From the NCBI GenBank assembly GCA_004194705.1, contig SADC01001392.1:186001-250000 (forward strand): a stretch of 64,000 nt of DNA. Reading direction: 5' to 3'. This document shows positions 21,401-32,942 of this stretch, piece after piece. How positions within the stretch are numbered: position 1 is the stretch's first letter; each line of letters starts with the position of its first letter. The notes below the pieces were generated by a model that was not told the origin of the DNA, searched no databases, and saw only the letters and a program-made list of their open reading frames with translations. The position numbers and the translations under genes are program-made. The DNA is from Ditylenchus dipsaci. Its lineage: Eukaryota > Nematoda > Chromadorea > Rhabditida > Anguinidae.

Positions 21401-24400
21401 AGAACAGGCGAACAAATGCTTTTGCAGCTTTGCTAGTTGATCTCTTCTTATATTCTCTAGCATCTCATCGACCACTTGCTCATCCAAGAGGTAGACACAA
21501 AAGATTACACCACTTGCTTGGCTTTAAAGTGGCAAATGAGTGAGAAAATATAGGAAAAGAAGGAATTCGCAAACATAAATTGAATTGACAACAGGTAGTC
21601 AGAGTATAATTTAGCCATTTACCACATAAATAACAATAAAATATAGTAGTCCATCATATTAGGGACAATAAAAATATAGTAGTCAATCATATTTTAGGTG
21701 GAGATTTAGCCGAAAATAGGTCATCATTACTATATTGGCCAAAAAACCACGAGAATATCTTACGGTTGCCCACAACAACCCCAAATAATCACTCATCCTC
21801 GAAATTATGTTTTGGCCTGTGCAAAAATATATTGTTTTAATTCCAACCAGCACAAATAAAATTATACTCTGGCTTAAAAACGTGAATGTTACAAGAAAAC
21901 AGCTAGCAAAAATTTTAGAAGCTGATGCGGATGATGACTGGATGAATGCACATGGACGCAAGTTGGAAGCCCAGAAGGAACTCTCAGATGTGGAATTTAG
22001 CAATGAGCACCTGGCTAAAATCCAGCAAAGGATAGAGAAAGCTAATGCAAAGTGTAAAGAGCGGAAACAATATAGAAAATTATTTTTTGGTGCTGGCAAA
22101 CGGAAAGGGAACTCTGATGATCTAAATGAAGACGAAGCACTCGATGCACTGCTTACGCCAACCACGCAGAAAAACGAGGAAGATGCAGTTGGTCTTTTTT
22201 CGAGCTTTTATGCTTGTCAAAATTGATTTTAAGGATCTGATACCTGAAGACTTAGAACTAGACTCCAAGGATGAAACCGAGAGCCGAGAACCTAAAGAAG
22301 AACCTCTGAAGTGTGCCAAGATCATCTACGCGAGCAGAACTCATTCTCAATTGGAGCAATTCGCACTAGAACTGGACAAAACAAATTTTCGTCGAGGACT
22401 GTAACAGTAGGCTCCAGGTATGCTGTCGAATATAATACCTTACCCAAATTATTGTGACCTATGGTCTGGTCGTGAGATAAAGAATTCTGCTTTTCCACAG
22501 ATATTTATAGATGCAGATATTGGTTTTGAAACGCCTTGTAATCTTCGATTTCCGCTAAACTGAAAACGGGAATTTCTACGGAATTTGAGATTTTAACCTA
22601 TGCAAACTTTGTTAAATTTCGTAAAAATTTAAAAATTTCACGCTATTTGCATGATTTTTCGTAAAATTAATCGAGAATAAGGTTTTTCCGGGATGTACAG
22701 GGTGTGTCAGAATTACGCAGCCACGTTTGAAATATTTGGCTACTAGGGTCTGCAGGCGCCTATCGGCGCCTACGCCGTTCGGGAACATTAGTGGTTCGGG
22801 CACTATACCTTTTCTTTAAACGAAAGCTAACATCAAGGCTAGTCTAAAAACATATGCAACAGAAGTTTTGAGCCTTCTATAACTCTATTTGATCTTTAAA
22901 ATAAAAAATACCGAGAAAACATAACTTTTTTTGGAAAACTCGACAATGGCCTCCATATTTTTGTCAACGCCCCTCTTAAAAATAAAAATTTCTTGCCGCT
23001 CTTTTTCTTAAACAAAAGCTAACATCAAGGCGAGTCTATAAACATATGCAACAGAAGTTTTTGAGCACTCTATGACCTAATTTTCCATAATTCATAAAAA
23101 GTATGAACCAACTACCCACCACCCGACCCAAATACTATCTAGAGATGTAGCCTATTGCCTGGTTGGTTTCCGTAATAACCATTCTGATCTTGTTCAGACT
23201 TCTTTTTTATTTGCACGTCTATTGTACAGCATCCTAAGTGAAGTGGGTAAATTTTGCGGATAGGGCCCGAAATTCCCAGATCTACCCGGCAAGGTTCTAC
23301 ATAGCCGATTATTTCGGTGGTCGCGTAATTTTGACGCACCCTGGACTGTGAGCAGGTCTGAAGCCAAATATGAATTTTCAAAATTTTTGGAATTAGAAAA
23401 CGAGAGTCCGTGGGATTCTCGTCCCGCTGCCAAGCAGGTAACAGTGAAAAAGCATAAGTCTTTATCTTTATTGCGTAAACCTACATCTATTCAGACAAGT
23501 GCTATGTATAAATGACCAAGTGCGTGCTTTAAAGATCGGAGGATTAGTAAATGATCGGTGCAATGAGCTGCTGAATACTAAAACAACTACTGGAGATAAT
23601 GGGAAGAGGTCACGTGATGAGAGTGGATCTATGGTGCTTGTGGTATTTTCGTAAAAATTCTAGTTTCAGTACTATTTGTTCAGATCAAGAAGTTAGCTAA
23701 GAAATGTGGATGTGAATTCGCTAAAAGTGATGCCATTGAAGATCTAGCCGATGAAATTTTAATCCGAAATCACCAACAGCACTCGTCTATAACGAATGTG
23801 GTAAGCGGTGTCACCGAAGTTGGTCGCGAATTAAATGCTTGTCCTTATTTTTCTACTCGTCAAGCAATGCCTCTGTGTGAATTGGTAAGTTTATATTTTC
23901 GCTTTTACCACTATTCAAGTGAATGTGATTTTCATTGCAGGTTCTTGTCCCCTATAACATCCTTCTGCATAAGTCTACTCGCGAGGCCTGGAATTTGGAC
24001 TTGAATGACAATGTGGTGATCATAGATGAGGCTCACAACTATATTACAAGTTTTGTTTAGCCCTGTTTGACTCAAAATATGATTTAATGGATTTTCCCAT
24101 TCAGACTCTATCTGGAATTCACAGCTCCGAGTTGGATGAACGTCAGCTGGAAACTTCTTGTTCCCTGGTTCACGACTATATGAAAAGGTTTCGACTGCGT
24201 CTATCTCCTAGAAATTTTCTCTACATTCGGCAGCTCCATACTTTGAGTGTAGCACTGTGCAGAGAGTTGAAGAAAATGGCAGGCTCAGCATCTATTGGAG
24301 AGGGGGTGGTTTTTACTCTTTCGGGATTCATCGCTCAGGTAGGTAGTTTTTTTACTTGCTAAGCACTCCCTATGAAAATACTATGTCAAGTAAATTTAGC

Positions 24401-26503
24401 TGGCTTGCTCTGAAATCGACTTCTTTAAAGTGCTGGAATACCTGGACCAGTCAAAACTTTGCCGAAAACTAAGGGATTTCCATTTGCGCTATTCTCGAGT
24501 CGGTCTATCAGAAGGCCAAACACCAAAGTCAGCATCTGAGTTCAGTTCGCCAAGGGAACAACAGCTGCTACTCCAAAGTCAGTATCTCGTCAACAAATTC
24601 CATGTGGTTCTGAAGTCAGCACTCCTCAAACGCCTCCGTCTTCGTCAAGGTTTGGTTCCCTCCTGCAAAGGTTGAAGAATTCTGCTTCCATCAACAAAGA
24701 GAACAGTTCACCGAAGAGCAGTAGAAAAAAGTTTGACATTACTGCTAATAAAGTATCAGAAGCAAAACAGGAGGATTTGAATCGCCCTTCCAAATCACAG
24801 TCCAGCTCCACACCATTGTATCAGCTAAAAGAATTCCTTGAGGCTCTTACATCCAAAGCGGAAGATGCTCGAATTGTTGTGCAGAAGGCGACAAGCGATA
24901 TGTCTGCTAAGTACTTCACACCTTTATATTTGACTAGTACTGAAGTGGGATTGCTATTATAGATTCGCTTTCTCCTTCTGAATCCGGCGGACAAGTTGCG
25001 TGAAGTGGTTCGGGAGTCACGCTCTGTAATTCTTATTGGTGGAACCATGCGTCCGGTGGATCAGCTGGTGGATGCTTTTGAACGAGTGTGTGGCTGCCGC
25101 CAGATCGTATACTTCAGTTCTCTTGTGAACATGTAATTGATGACTCACAATTGACAGCACTTTCCATAGGTTTGCTTTTCGTTCTTTGGTTCGGTTATCG
25201 ATGTGGCACCTTTTTAGCGCGTGGACCAAATCAAGTAGAACTAAATCTTAATTTCTCAAGCCGAAGTAATCAGCAGATCATGGTTGGCATATCTCAGTGT
25301 TTCGTCAATCTGCTTCGTCATGTTCCTAATGGCGCGGTCGCCTTCTTTCCTAGCTATAGCTTTCTGACAGATTTTGTTAAGTCGGTCAGAGTATCTGGCC
25401 ACTTGGCTCAAATAGAGGTGAAGTTTTCTCGCTGCTTTTCTTCAATAAAGCAAATTTTAGAAAGTCAAACCTATTTTTGTTGAATCACGCGATGGGAGGG
25501 CCGAAGAAATGTGGTCCAAGTTTTGCAATGCAGCCAAGTTGACAAGGCAGGGTGCCCTATTGTTGTCAGTAGTTGGAGGCAAACTAAGTGAAGGCATGTT
25601 ATCTAGTTATTTCAGTCTTTAAAGGGGCATGCTCGTCGCCGATGGAAGTATTTTGAAAGGCGGGTACCAGTCAATTCAAACGAGAATTGTTCTAAAATAA
25701 ATTTTAGTTGAGTGTCTAGCGGAACATAGTTAATCAAAAAACACTTAATTCATTTAGCGACATAAGTGGCCTAGTGGAATAGCGGCGGCGGACTACAAAA
25801 GTTGGTCGTCGATTCCATTCTTACTGTAGGTATAATTTTCCTCGAATTTTCCAAAATTTCGTCAAATTATTTCTTTTTTGAATCGACCTGGTACCCGCCT
25901 TTCAAAATATTCCCATCGGCGACGAGCATGCCCTTTTAAGGCTTTTTCGGTTGCCGAAATGATCGATTGCCGAATTCAGTTAGGGAGGTTACATAAAAAT
26001 TATTTGTCATTATTTTTTCAACTAACCGAGTAACTGCGAAGAGAGCCATCCGCCTTGTAATTTTTTACTCTAAATTCGTGTTCCTAGGGATAAACTTTTC
26101 GGATGAATTGGGCCGATGTGTATTTATGGTCGGGCTTCCTTATGCCAATAAGAGCTCACTTGAATTGAAGGAAAGGATGAAGGTATCTTTTTAGATCTAT
26201 TTATTTTTCACGAAACGCAAAGTGATGGTTTGAAGTTCTACTCTTTAGTATGTTGAAGAGCACATCGGATCTGGAGCCGGCGACAAGTTTTACGAGACTC
26301 TTTGCATTCAATCTGTCAACCAAGCAATTGGAAGAGTTATTCGGCACAGAAATGACCATGCTGCTATTATTCTTCTGGATGTGAGATACTCGAAGGCAAA
26401 CATTGCACTACCTGGATGGATCAAGAAGCGCTTGAGCCATTGTCAAACTTTTGCAGAAGCTCTTATTAAATTGATATCATTCTTTAAAGCAAAAGATCAG
26501 TGA
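18470..26503 (+). CDS. DDX11: DDX11/CHL1-type iron-sulfur DNA helicase
   Basis: Superfamily 2 helicase of the XPD/FANCJ group, acting in sister-chromatid cohesion and replication in the nucleus. Fifteen exons: 18470-18552, 18658-18844, 21907-22187, 22234-22417, 23495-23633, 23684-23884, 23941-24048, 24105-24338, 24400-24498, 24546-24911, 24963-25169, 25218-25417, 25461-25593, 26088-26182, 26249-26503, about 924 residues (vertebrate about 970). Seen in order: [11 protein letters not shown]; Walker [10 protein letters not shown] near residue 50; YASRTHSQ; four FeS-type cysteine sites (VLCIND, NDRCNE, KKCGC, ACPYFS); DEAH near 388; [26 protein letters not shown]. Five one-base discrepancies break frame or splice phase (exon 1 near 18500; exon 4 near 22398; donors at 24049 and 24911; exon 11 near 25105). 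Intron 13 starts GC. Start chosen at MVKETPEMF. Polyadenylation signal AATAAA at 26552. Confidence 0.9.
19035..19252. mobile_element. Pogo-like remnant in DDX11 intron 2
   Basis: Inverted GTACGTACTATCGGCAG / CGTACTATCGGGAGTCGA ends and an internal stretch related to 10964-11384 (AAACGATCGGCAAAATC). Confidence 0.5.
19363..21306 (-). CDS. NNMT/PNMT/TEMT-family small-molecule N-methyltransferase
   Basis: SAM-dependent methyltransferase of the nicotinamide/amine N-methyltransferase family; the substrate cannot be read from sequence. Six exons (21306-21136, 20754-20616, 20562-20492, 20444-20293, 19822-19541, 19485-19363) give about 312 residues with a 57-residue polar N-terminal leader. Diagnostic segments: [14 protein letters not shown] motif LLDLGAGPTVY at about 98-108; SDYAQ followed by the WxxxE-type region [50 protein letters not shown]. 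Exon 4 needs one extra A in its opening CAAAAC run to keep frame (QQNRDVLKGW expected). Intron 4 holds a MITE. The gene lies wholly within DDX11 intron 2 on the opposite strand. The last exon is the least certain. Confidence 0.8.
19842..20235. mobile_element. MITE in intron 4 of the methyltransferase gene
   Basis: Ends TCACATAGGCGAGTCGAGG and the inverse CTTGACTCGCCTATGTGA. Arms contain TTTTCTCAACGT / GTTGAGAAAACACGA and, further in, an inverted pair around CTATACTTTTT. No clear target duplication. Confidence 0.65.
22698..23343. mobile_element. Mariner-like MITE in DDX11 intron 4
   Basis: Ends CAGGGTGTGTCAGAATTACG and the inverse CGTAATTTTGACGCACCCTG, TA at the left side. The interior has no gene; two tandem-like blocks share 'AAACGAAAGCTAACATCAAG' at about 22818 and 23011. 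Confidence 0.7.
25619..25939. mobile_element. TTAA-flanked palindrome with tRNA-like centre (family D)
   Basis: Ends AAAGGGGCATGCTCGTCGCC and the inverse GGCGACGAGCATGCCCTTTT, TTAA at 25619-25622 and 25936-25939. The centre (about 25768-25828) reads GTGGCCTAGTGGAATAGCGG then GGTCGTCGATTCC, resembling tRNA A- and B-box regions. Lies in the GC-AG intron of DDX11. Confidence 0.7.
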
Positions 26504-26551
26504 ATTGTATTTTGATGTTGATATTTCGAATTAATTGTTTGACGCTCTTTA

Positions 26552-26557
26552 AATAAA
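26552..26557 (+). terminator. DDX11 polyadenylation signal
   Basis: AATAAA 49 nt after the stop codon; a TTAA-flanked MITE begins 45 nt further on. Confidence 0.6.
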
Positions 26558-26601
26558 TTTCTACTTGGAGAACAGGCGACTATCGTCGTCACTATCGTAT
26601 T

Positions 26602-26845
26602 TTAAAGGCCCATGGTTTTCGTGCGCAGCGGATGTCCCCTTCTAATTCAAATTTCTTCCTAATCATTGAACTTCTGTACGGATATTTCAACATGGTTTCT
26701 AGCAAACTTATACCTAAATTAAACTAATTCTAGGCATTGTTTGTTAGAAACCTAGTTGAAAAATCCGTACAGAAGTTCAATGATTAGGAAAAAAAATTGA
26801 ATTGGCGGGGGACAATCGCTGCGCGCAAAAACCATGGTCCCTTAA
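26602..26845. mobile_element. TTAA-flanked palindromic MITE, family A copy 3
   Basis: Diverged member: shares TCATTGAACTTCTGTACGGA and GAATTGGCGGGGGAC with the other copies. The outermost arms differ (CCATGGTTTTCGTGCGC). TTAA at both ends. Confidence 0.7.
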
Positions 26846-27815
26846 AAATTACATAAATATCGATCGATCACATATATCTACTTGGCTCCTGCTACCCCTC
26901 GCTGGGTAGTAAGTTATGACTGGTTCAAAGGGACCACTCATAGCGTTACAGACCCACTCAGAGGCGTAACCAGAAATTTCTGACGGGTTGGGCGCACCAA
27001 ACCATTTTTCGGCTATTTTACCTAGGGGTTCTGCCTTGGCCTCCTGTTGAATTTTTTTCGTGTAACAAAAAACAACAGGGCGGAACAAGGCAAACCCCCC
27101 TATGTGGATAGGCCCAAAATCTGACAGGGGGGGGGGCTGGATACGACACTAGACCCACACATGCCAATACTATTTAGAGATGGGACAGATTTTTCAAGTT
27201 GTTGAGGGATTTTTAAGTTTTGTTTTTCCGTCAAATGTCGAGCTTGGTTAGGGTGTCACTAGTTTAATGGTATTTTGGGCATATTCAGAGTCTGGTAAGA
27301 ATTTTAAACAAAGAAATTTGAGATTCCCATTAATTGCGCGGCTAACAAGCAATTTCACAAGGTTTAGGCTTCCCTTATACTCCCGCGGAACACGGGACAA
27401 GTTTGGGTATACATTTTGAGTGTCCCGCGGAACAATAATTTTGTCCCGCGGGACAAAGCAGCGGTACATGAGTCGCGGTACAATATTGGTCCAAAAATCT
27501 TGTGTCCGGCGTTTACCTTTGCTGAGTGTAAAAATGACATACATAAAACAGTTTCCATTCGAAGAAGGTCGCAGGAATTAACAACACATTGAAATCTATG
27601 ACTTCACAATCTATCATGGTCAAAATTCGGGACGTAATCGTTTCGCCAATGAAACTTTCGCAATGCGATCTCTTCGCAATACATCTTTCGCCAATGGCAT
27701 CTCTTCGAATAGTCTCTTTTCGCGTATACTCTTGATTTCGTTGGCAAATAAACAATGAGAAGTGTAAATGTGATTAATCTTTAAATGAGGTACACACACA
27801 ATAACGAATAGATGA
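26846..27815. other. Repeat-rich intergenic stretch without a gene
   Basis: Contains a short array of TCCCGCGGAACA-type units (27385-27460), an array of TCTTCGCAAT / TTTCGCCAATG units (27638-27725) and long G runs (27125-27135). None has a convincing inverted partner. No coding exon recognised. Confidence 0.4.
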
Positions 27816-27819
27816 TCTC

Positions 27820-27990
27820 TCAGGTTCGACTCCAGTGGGTGCATAACCTATCTTTTTACTCTATATATTTTAGCATGTTCACCTGACTACTAAGGTCAAA
27901 AAATATCTAGGAATGATTGGAATCATTTCCAGCACTGCTTTACTGTCACCAAATGCCCTAATTTTGGGATTCGTGCAAAATGACTACAAA
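27820..27990 (+). repeat. tRNA-derived SINE-like element
   Basis: Begins with GGTTCGACTCCAGTGGGTGC (tRNA 3' half), then a body shared with 59285-59435 and, inverted, 53890-54080, 60640-60830 and 62380-62545: AATCATTTCCAGCACTGCTT and CCTAATTTTGGGATT. Confidence 0.6.
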
Positions 27991-27999
27991 TGAAGATGG

Positions 28000-28341
28000 A
28001 CCAAGTGGTCGTCCACTTGAAGCAAATTAAACCAAGTGGTCGTCCACTTGAAGCAATTTTTTTTTTCACGTTTTTCATGTTCCAAAACCTGTTTTCTGGA
28101 CTGATTCGGGCATGCTGCAGATGGTTCGATAATAGAAAAACACGGCTTTGTATGGTATTTTTGAGTGTTGAGAGATAATTGATTTTACCAAAACTCGACT
28201 TTATTAAAACTAAAGAAATACCCGAGAAAACGGCATTTTACCACTACCAAACCATATTCAGCGTGTCTGAATTAGTCCAGATAACAGGTTTTGGAACCCT
28301 AAAAGTAAAAAAATTTTGCTTCAAGTGGACGACCACTTGGT
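28000..28341. mobile_element. Foldback with AAGTGGTCGTCCACTT stem units
   Basis: The left arm has two tandem copies of ACCAAGTGGTCGTCCACTTG separated by about 32 bp; the right arm has one inverse copy. Each unit can itself form a small hairpin with a TCGT loop. Middle arms CAAAACCTGTTTTCTGGACT and its inverse. Confidence 0.65.
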
Positions 28342-29470
28342 TTGTTGATTCAGACTAAAAAATTGAAAATTCACCGCGAACGTTCACTGGAAGTGAGAGT
28401 GAGGATAAATAAGCTCATTGCGCACACTGAAAGTGAGAGTGAAAGTAAGACTGAGAGGCAATTTTTTCCTGTGGGTACACACTGAGATTGCGAGTCAGAG
28501 TGAGAGTGAAAGGAAAATACGCTAACTGGAAACGGGAACTGGAAAAAACTTTTAAAATAACAGAACTTCTTCACAAGACAAAAAAGATTAATTTAAAAAT
28601 AATTTTGTGGACGAATTGACCTGTAGACGAATTGACCGCACGCCAATTAGAACCTAGTACTAGAGCAAAAATTAAAACAAAAAAAACCACGATACGTTTT
28701 GGCCAAAAATAGTCAAAAAAAATTTTTCCCAAAAATTGCCGTGCCCAATTGGAAACACTTTTTCTAGGAGTTTTAGGCGTCGAGAAGCACGAAAAAGTGG
28801 TCATAACCCCTTTTTCGAGCTGTTCACAATTGTGCAGTTTAGTCAAAAATCGGAAACACCAATTAGTTTTCAATAATTCAAAAGACAACGACATATTTAG
28901 GTGACCAGTATGATCAGATGTAAAAAGTAGTGAACCAGCCAAAATAGCTTAAAGAGTGGCTAGCGCAAAAGTATCACCTTTCTTTTTTGTCATACAGGGC
29001 TCTTCAGTGAGTTGCTTTCAAAAAATTTGGGCAAGAAAATAAGGCAATGATAGATGCAACTCCGAAATGTTACTCAGTTAGCTTTTTTCGCTTTTTCCAT
29101 GCAGAAGTCCTCTTTTTCTCTGACTTATCTTCCTTTTTTCTCATTGGCCTCATTTATTGCCAAAGGCAACCAGGAAAGATAGCAAAAATGAGTAGAGATT
29201 GTTAGAAGAAGAAGGGAAAAGATGTGAGTATGAGTAGGATAGCTCAAGAGACATAGCAGGAAAAGCTTAGTGCGTCTTTCAGACACAAGTCATGAGGCTT
29301 TAGCATCTATGTAAGTTTTTTTCCCCTCTCATTTTTCCCACATGCATCTTTGATGAGATTTTTTCTCTTTGTAAAAGGACTAAAAGTGGTAAGAAGGCCA
29401 CATTTTCTTTTGTCAAAATTTCGTGTCAATAGACGGAATGATGACTTTTTGCTTTACTTGAAATTGTGGT
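28342..29470. other. Intergenic stretch, no gene seen
   Basis: Contains AGTGAGAGTGA-type simple repeats at 28385-28520. The remainder is AT-rich without paired termini or recognisable exons. Confidence 0.4.
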
Positions 29471-29614
29471 AGCCAGACATTTTCTATTATAGTGGAATTT
29501 GTCGCGCGACATTTCTATTATTTTTCGGTGATTCGGTTAAATTCGCTCGAATTTCACCGAAAATAATAGAAAATGTCGCGCGACAAATTCTAATATAGTA
29601 GAAAATGTCTGGCT
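29471..29614. mobile_element. Short perfect-type palindromic MITE
   Basis: Arms AGCCAGACATTTTCTATTAT and inverse, containing TTTGTCGCGCGACA, meeting around 29542. Below 150 bp in total. Confidence 0.7.
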
Positions 29615-30535
29615 GCCGAAATTGTGTCAAATGTTTTACTATAAATATTTGACATTTATGCTGAATTTTGGTTTTCATTAACTAATTTTTCATTGGATTT
29701 TTCTTATACGCTTCTAGATGACTTTTAAAATTTGTCGAGCGATGTTTATTTGTCTTAAGAATAAGACCGAACAAATTACCCAAACAAAAACTTATGAGGT
29801 CGGGATTTTAGACTGAAATTGGGAGAAAGAGGCTTTTAAGGCGAGTGCAATGTAGAGTGCGATGTAAATTGCAAAAAATGGCTGTAAATTTTTTTCTCGG
29901 CCGAACTTTTTTTCTGTTGGTACCATTTTGTAGCTGAGATGCAGGGCTACGCAATAAAAAAATTTCAACCGTATATCGCTGAAATTTTTTTGATAAAAAT
30001 GCGTTTATTTGCACTCTACATCGCACTCATTTAGTGAGATGTAGAGTGCAAATAAACGCATTTTTATCAAGACTTTTCAGCGATATGTGGCTGGAAATTT
30101 TTTTATTTTGTAGCCCTGAATCTCAGCTACAAAATGGTACCAACAGAAAAGAAAGTTCGGCCGAGAAAAAAATGGACAATACTTTTTTCTCTGCCTAATT
30201 TACTTTTTTTTCCGCCTAAAACACTTTTTTTCGGCCTAATTTTTTTTCCGCCTAAAACACTTTTTCTCCGCCTAATTTACTTCTTTTTCCGCACAGCCCA
30301 CTGAAATTCAAATCTTAGTGCAATTAAAAATCAACAAAACGCCAAGATTTTCAAAATCCATTTTGTGTGCACTCGACATCGAATTCTTTAAGGTCAATAT
30401 TTTCAACAAATACTAACTTTTTTCAACAAAATGCTGATTTTGAACTTGCAGTGTAGGTGATAATTCACCATGTTTGCTCTAGAATATGTACCCCGACGCT
30501 AACCCAAGGACACAACAAATAAAACTCTACTAGAA

Positions 30536-31390
30536 CTAGCTCGGTTTCTTTTGATCAAACAAAATATTCCTCAAATGAGATTCCTCGAAAATTTTCGTCA
30601 AAGTTTTTCTTCTTTTCCGCAAGCAAGCGAACCTTCTTTCCATTGCATTCACCACACAGTGCAGAGCTTCAATTGCCTGTTCCGACAAAAGGCCCCAGAA
30701 GCGATACATTTCCATGAACTCAGAAACATGCTGACAGAGAATGTGGCACTTGGGTGTTATGCTGAGATCCGTAAAAAATGTCTGAAACAAAGCTCATTTT
30801 TACAAGACCACAATAATAAAAGACTGACCCTCATTGTGTTGAAATATTCAACTGACCATTTCTTGAAGTTTTCGATTTCCTGTTCATCCAAGAAGGTGCT
30901 TTTTGCTAACCCTTGCATTTGCCCAAGAAGAGTCAAGAGTTTGTGGAAACCAGCATGTCGGACATTATGACGAATGACTTCTGTGATTCTAGATGGTGCA
31001 TCACCTGTGAGTAGTTTTCTGACGTGGTTACCTACATATAAATATTGAAAACTCTTACTGTTTTCCTAGTTTTAGGTTGAAAAAGGCGACTCAGTAGAGT
31101 TTCTCTGTCCTCCAGCAGCTGGTTGATTATTTTGCTTGTGAGATCGACCTGGACGCTTGCGCTCTTCCGCAGAGAATTTGTTTTTTCTATATATATAAAA
31201 ATTAACAGAGAAGCAAATACGGAAAATACAAACTTGTAATCATGCTGGCCTTAACTCTTTGTTCCTTTTTGTTCGCTGCTTTTTGCGACCTGCTCATCAC
31301 AGCATTCCTCCGCTTGACTGAAAGTGCCGTTCTTAATTCCACATAAACTTTGTTATCGCTCTGGCAAGATTGCTTCTTAGTGGTCAGCAA
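30536..31390 (-). CDS. Unrecognised multi-exon protein inside a transposon
   Basis: Four minus-strand open segments appear to splice: 31390 to about 31232 (basic, KRRNAVMSRSQKAANKKEQR), about 31195-31080 (SVQVDLTSKIINQLLEDRE), about 31000-30830 (RITEVIRHNVRHAGFHKLLT, FLDEQEIENFKKW) and about 30790-30536 (ITPKCHILCQHVSEFMEMYR, WGLLSEQAIEALHCVVN), ending at a stop. Total about 230 residues. The last part, a His-rich HILxxHxxEF segment followed by SEQxIEALH, looks like a C-terminal domain I associate with transposon-encoded proteins, but I cannot name the family. Its location inside a terminal-repeat-bounded element supports a transposon gene. Exon borders are approximate and the N-terminus is not secured. 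Confidence 0.45.
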
Positions 31391-31468
31391 TGCTGATATG
31401 CTGGTGCTAATATGCGGAAGGTATCCTTCAGTTCTTTGATAATTTGTGATTTTGACTATATTTTACAG

Positions 31469-32720
31469 GCCTTTGAAACCGAGGGGTACCTGCATGCAAA
31501 CTGCGGCGCGCATAAACTAAATTGGTGGTCAGCAAATCGATATTCGAGGAGCCAAACATTTCGGCAGTTCTGAAGCGATGCCGTGCTCTTGTGGGTCACT
31601 TCAAGCATTCCCTGTTGGCTCGTGATCGACTGAAAGCTGAACAAAAGGCACTCGATCTTCCACAGCATACTTTGAAGCAGGTAATATTTAAGAAACCAGG
31701 CACATTTTATCACAATTTTGTAGGATGAGCCTACGCGTTGGAATTCTTCGTACTATATGTGCCGGTCTCTCGAAGAACAGCAAAAATCTATCGAGATGTA
31801 CTTAATGCGTTGGATAAGACGGATCTGAACCTCAATTCGGAAGACTGGTCTATCGTCAAAAAGCTGGTTTCACTGCTGGATCCTCTAGAGTCTGCGTCCA
31901 AACAGATGTGCAGAGCAGATGAACCGATTTCGATACAGTTTCCTATCGCGAGAGCTTTAACAAGAGATATATACGACATTTCCGACCCCAAGCTGCAACA
32001 AATTCGAATCAGCCTGCTCGGTCTACTTGGTGAGAAATTCAACGTGGAATACGAAAAGTAGTTAACTAATTTTTCTCCTTAATCTCATTCATCTATTCTT
32101 TTTTAGGATCCATGGGTTATCAATGTTTCTGGACCCTCGCTTCAAGGACAGGATTGCTTCTAGAAAGGCCGAATTTCAAGCACATGTTGCAGCGTGGATC
32201 AGTGAAGAATGTAGACAGGATGAAGAGGCACCATATGTTGAAGAAACAGGTAAAATAACTTCACGACAGAACCATTGTATATGTTTTGATTTTCAAGAGG
32301 TTCAATCCCGATGCCAAAGCGTCATCAATCCTTCTTTGGACGGCACAGCCAATTGTTCGAGGATGGTTTTGGTCAACAATCCCTTTCAGTCGATTCGGCA
32401 ATGATAGAATTACAGGCTTTCAATAAACGCAAGTGCATTGACCCGGAAGAAGATCCCCTCCAGTTTTGGAAGGTAATGCTTAAGGAGATTTTGAAATATT
32501 TCCAACTATCGATTACTTAGGCAAACGAACTCAGTTATCCGACTCTCGCTAAGCTTGCACGCCGTTATCTCTCAGCTCCAGCCACAAGCCAGCCAAGCGA
32601 GCAAATATTCTCCGTTGCAAGAGATGTGTACGATTACAGGAGGAGTAATTTGAGCCCAGAAAGGCGGAAATGCTTATATTTCTGAATAGAGCTTTGCCAG
32701 TTATCAATTTTTGTTATTGA
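31469..32720 (+). pseudogene. hAT-superfamily transposase/ZBED-like remnant, 5' truncated
   Basis: Segments of the hAT RNase H-like fold in order: GAHKL-LVVSKSIFEE (31500-31690), DEPTRWNSSYYMCRSLEEQQ (31724-31790), LNALDKTDLNLNSEDW with LVSLLDPLESASK, HGLSMFLDPRFKDR (32108-32150), and the hAT dimerisation C-terminus: [36 protein letters not shown], ending in [15 protein letters not shown] after 32660. The BED finger and first catalytic region are absent. Frame changes are needed near 31520, 31791 and 32672. Not functional as read. Confidence 0.7.
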
Positions 32721-32785
32721 AGTTACTTGTTGTGAGAAGTTGTTGTATCTACGGTACAGATTTAATAAAATAGGTTATTGGGTTA

Positions 32786-32942
32786 TTTGTAAATTTTGCC
32801 TACAAGATTGGCCAGAAAACCAAGACCAAGACCAAGATTTCTAGAAATGACCAAGCAAGATCCCAAGACAAGATTTTCAGTCAAAATTGGGGCAAGACAA
32901 GACAAAATCTTGGCCAAGATCTTGTCTTGTTTCTATCTCTAG
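32786..32942. repeat. Partial hAT-type MITE of the TAGAGATA end type
   Basis: The right end reads ATCTTGTCTTGTTTCTATCTCTA, with AAGATCTTG-type self-complementary motifs repeated inward. The left end is lost. Confidence 0.4.

Noticed and set aside
24499..24545. A further frameshift in DDX11 near 24.5 kb
   Set aside because: A 47-nt GT-AG intron of typical size explains the change of frame exactly.
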